A stretch of DNA of 35,454 nucleotides, from the NCBI GenBank assembly GCA_964533945.1, contig CAZHPA010000016.1, forward strand, positions 1-35,454. Reading direction: 5' to 3'. The translations under genes were made by a program, and so were the position numbers. This document shows, piece after piece, positions 33,456 to 35,454 of this stretch (position 1 is the first letter of the stretch; each line of letters starts with the position of its first letter). This DNA is from CAZHPA01 sp964533945 (GTDB lineage: Bacteria; Bacillota; Clostridia; Lachnospirales; WRBF01). A model generated the notes under the pieces. The model saw only the letters and a program-made list of their open reading frames with translations, searched no databases and was not told where the DNA came from.

Positions 33456-34487
33456 TTAAAATTGCTTTAAAAATTTAATATCATTTTCATACATTATGCG
33501 CATGTCTGTAATTCCAAAACGCTGCATTGCAATACGTTCAATGCCCATACCAAAAGCAAAGCCGCTATATACAGTAGGGTCTATTCCAGACATTTTCAAA
33601 ACTTTAGGGTGAACCATTCCACAGCCTAATATTTCAATAAACCCTGTTTGCTTGCAAACTCTGCAACCTACTCCACCACAAGCAAAGCACGAAATATCCA
33701 TTTCGGCGCTAGGTTCTGTAAATTGAAAATGGTGAGGTCTGAAGCGGATTTTAACGCCTTCTCCAAAAATATGTTTTGCAAAAAGCGCAAGAGAACCTTT
33801 TAAATCTCCCATTGAAATACCTTTATCAACAACAAGCCCTTCTAATTGGTGAAAAACAGGTGAATGTGTTGCATCAACTTCATCTGAACGGTAAACTCTA
33901 CCCGGCGCAATAATGCGTATTGGAAATTTGTTTTTTGAAACAGCTTCTTCCATTGCATGAACTTGTACAGACGAAGTTTGACTTCTAAGTAAAAATCCAC
34001 CTTCAACATAAAATGTATCTTGTTCATCTTTTGCAGGGTGGTCTGCCGGAATGTTCAAAGCTTCAAAATTATAATAATCGGTTTCAACATCTGGGCCTTC
34101 AGCAATTTCATACCCCATACCAATAAAAAATTGCTTTAATTCGTCTGTTGTTGTAGTTAATGGGTGTTTGTGTCCAAGCGCTGTTTTAGTTCCTGGGCAA
34201 GTTACATCTATAGTTTCCAATTGAACTCTTAAATTTTGTTCTGCTTTTAATAGCTTGCTTTTTGTGCTTTCTAAAGATTGTTCAACAAATTCACGCACTT
34301 CATTAACCATTTGTCCAACAATAGGGCGTTCTTTGGCATCAAGCTTGCCCATGCCTTTAAGAAGCTGTGTTAATTCCCCTTTTTTGCCTAACATTTTAAC
34401 CCGAAACTCGTCAAGTGCTTTTAATTCTTTAACTTCTTTTAAGCTTTGCGTTGTTATAGCTTTAATATTTTGCAGTTTTTCCCTCAT
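33456..34487 (-). CDS. pheS: Phenylalanine-tRNA ligase alpha subunit
   Basis: This class II catalytic subunit charges tRNA-Phe. It has an N-terminal coiled coil, motif 2 (GRVYRSDEVDATHSPVFHQ), the Cys-rich CFACGGVGCRVC insert common in Firmicutes, and motif 3 (GFAFGMGIERIAM). The frame is open to a TTG at 34493. AAAGG upstream is the 5' part of the anti-Shine-Dalgarno match and fits ATG 34487 better in spacing, giving 343 aa. The leader between the terminator and the start is under 70 bp, too short for a T-box. Confidence 0.95.
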   Translation of the reverse strand: MREKLQNIKAITTQSLKEVKELKALDEFRVKMLGKKGELTQLLKGMGKLDAKERPIVGQMVNEVREFVEQSLESTKSKLLKAEQNLRVQLETIDVTCPGTKTALGHKHPLTTTTDELKQFFIGMGYEIAEGPDVETDYYNFEALNIPADHPAKDEQDTFYVEGGFLLRSQTSSVQVHAMEEAVSKNKFPIRIIAPGRVYRSDEVDATHSPVFHQLEGLVVDKGISMGDLKGSLALFAKHIFGEGVKIRFRPHHFQFTEPSAEMDISCFACGGVGCRVCKQTGFIEILGCGMVHPKVLKMSGIDPTVYSGFAFGMGIERIAMQRFGITDMRIMYENDIKFLKQF

Positions 34488-34515
34488 TTCCAATACAACC
34501 TTTCTTTTTTAACAT

Positions 34516-34533
34516 TTTTCTTGAACAAGAAAA
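34516..34533. promoter_or_regulatory. 8-bp inverted repeat in the pheS leader
   Basis: TTTTCTTG (34516-34523) and CAAGAAAA (34526-34533) are separated by AA, 28 bp before pheS. It could be an operator or a small hairpin. I cannot place a convincing -35/-10 pair around it. Confidence 0.3.
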
Positions 34534-34558
34534 TTCTCACAAAAAAGAAGTTTAACAT

Positions 34559-34593
34559 AAAAACCCTTTACCTGCAACGGGTAAAGGGTTTTT
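34559..34593. terminator. Terminator after the metallopeptidase gene
   Basis: A 14-bp stem (34559-34572 with 34580-34593) encloses a 7-nt loop. A T5 run follows on the minus strand and T7 on the plus strand. It ends the leftward metallopeptidase transcript before pheS. Confidence 0.88.
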
Positions 34594-34616
34594 TTCTAAA
34601 TCTTTGAAAAAATATA

Positions 34617-35454
34617 TTACAAAATGAAAATTGGCTCAAATATTTCCCCAAAATCTCCGAAATAGCTTTCTGCAAATTGCTTAATTATTCTTGATTTATA
34701 AAGCAAAACAAAATACTTTGATGAAAAAAACTTTCCTGCCATTTCATATGGACGATACGCAAGCAATTCAAACATTGAAGCAAAGTCTTCATAATAATCG
34801 GTTGAACCATATTCGTTTGGAAAAATATATTGTTCTTCCGGCAAAATTGTATCGTCGTATGGTATACCTTTGTTTAGCTTTGTATATTCGTTTTTCAGCT
34901 TTTGTTCTCCAAATTCATAATCTAATATGTAGTGTATAATATGCCCAAATTCATGGGCTATAGCATCAACGGATACGCCGCCGCCAAGGCTGTTGTATGG
35001 TGTGTATAAAACAACACCTGCCGTTTTAGTTTCCCCATCTTGAAAAGCATATGCTAAAATTCCTTCTTCAATATCTTGCTCTGCTGGGTTATCTATAGAA
35101 ATAGCAAACTTAATTCCTATACTGCTGTAGTGGTCAACAACTTTATTTACAACATTTTCCCCAAAAAGGCTTAATGTGAAATCTAATGTTTGTAAAAATT
35201 GAGCTTTTAATGAGTTGGATTGCTTTAAGTATCCAACTTTATCTATAATTTCGATGCCATATTTATCTTTAAACCCTTGCACATCTATAGGGGCTAATGT
35301 TTCAGGTTGCTCTAAAGATAAAGGAACTGAAGAATTTGAAAAGTCCTGTGGTTGTAAATTTTCCGCATCTGCTTCTGTAAAGCTTGGTTCAAAGCTTTGA
35401 GGCGAATTACTTTCAACGGGCGGTTTGTTAGTTGGCGAAGTATCTTGTGGTTCT
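34617..35454 (-). CDS. Putative exported zinc metallopeptidase (5' end outside the window)
   Basis: The frame is open from the window edge, so the gene is partial; 278 residues are visible. The first 57 are Pro/Ser/Gln/Glu-rich, typical of a linker after a signal peptide or lipobox that would lie beyond the edge. The catalytic zinc motif HEFGH is at visible residues 167-171 (DNA 34955-34941). A probable third ligand Glu is about 50 residues later in STDYYEDFASMFE (222-229), the gluzincin pattern seen in anthrax-lethal-factor-like peptidases. The GTG at 35282 should not be taken as the start, since the reading frame continues upstream. The substrate is unknown. Confidence 0.8.
   Translation of the reverse strand, partial: EPQDTSPTNKPPVESNSPQSFEPSFTEADAENLQPQDFSNSSVPLSLEQPETLAPIDVQGFKDKYGIEIIDKVGYLKQSNSLKAQFLQTLDFTLSLFGENVVNKVVDHYSSIGIKFAISIDNPAEQDIEEGILAYAFQDGETKTAGVVLYTPYNSLGGGVSVDAIAHEFGHIIHYILDYEFGEQKLKNEYTKLNKGIPYDDTILPEEQYIFPNEYGSTDYYEDFASMFELLAYRPYEMAGKFFSSKYFVLLYKSRIIKQFAESYFGDFGEIFEPIFIL

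Noticed and set aside
34494..34616. Possible T-box riboswitch before pheS
   Set aside because: Fewer than 70 bp separate the upstream terminator from the start codon, and there is no specifier loop or T-box sequence.
35280..35282. GTG at 35282 as the start of the metallopeptidase
   Set aside because: The frame stays open to the window edge with a linker-like sequence, and there is no ribosome binding site before this GTG.

Overview
The window is about 35 kb of AT-rich DNA with strong AGGAGG-type ribosome binding sites, frequent TTG/GTG starts and tightly packed operons. The gene content (VOR/KOR-type 2-oxoacid:ferredoxin oxidoreductase, YhaM, PcrA, RlmH, an RlmD-type methyltransferase, Gram-positive-type PheS, MglBAC) indicates an anaerobic low-GC Firmicute of class Clostridia. 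A Lachnospirales-like lineage is my best guess, made from protein style only. Most of the window is chromosomal housekeeping sequence. I see no rRNA, tRNA, CRISPR array, insertion sequence or prophage.

Layout. (1) 14-6547 (+): a Na/phosphate symporter gene sits 3 bp ahead of pgk, followed by tpiA, gpmI and eno, closed by a hairpin terminator. (2) 6645-8161 (-): two overlapping genes for exported proteins built from a helical repeat ending in GKITKEQAD. (3) 8284-9385 (-): prfB with the in-frame UGA of programmed +1 frameshifting. (4) Two back-to-back sigma-A promoters with overlapping -35 boxes (9418-9468) drive prfB leftward and a 9553-15090 operon rightward. That operon encodes an XRE-cupin regulator, an AMP-forming acyl-CoA synthetase, a P-loop ATPase and the four subunits of a 2-oxoacid:ferredoxin oxidoreductase. 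Together these could interconvert free acids, acyl-CoAs and 2-oxoacids. (5) 15216-18974 (-): mglBAC galactose-type ABC importer with a hairpin between mglB and mglA. (6) 19554-27553 (+): murA, rlmH, a decayed Phd/Doc-like toxin-antitoxin pair, pcrA, yhaM, a two-gene membrane-anchored Cas4/RecB-like nuclease, a small charged protein and an rlmD-type methyltransferase. (7) 27645-28922: divergent genes for a zinc-ribbon/TM2 protein and a membrane-anchored FMN_bind-like protein. (8) 28991-34487 (-): pheS-pheT-tkt. (9) 34617 to the right edge (-): a zinc metallopeptidase gene cut by the window end.

The most interesting observations are these. A Cas4/RecB-type nuclease has its catalytic and Fe-S motifs divided between two membrane proteins, with a separate promoter between the two genes. 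A Doc toxin gene is broken by a single extra G, next to an antitoxin remnant with no start codon. A pair of exported repeat proteins has no known function. The prfB frameshift site has a displaced Shine-Dalgarno-like stimulator. A 24-bp in-frame duplication lies just after the korC stop codon.
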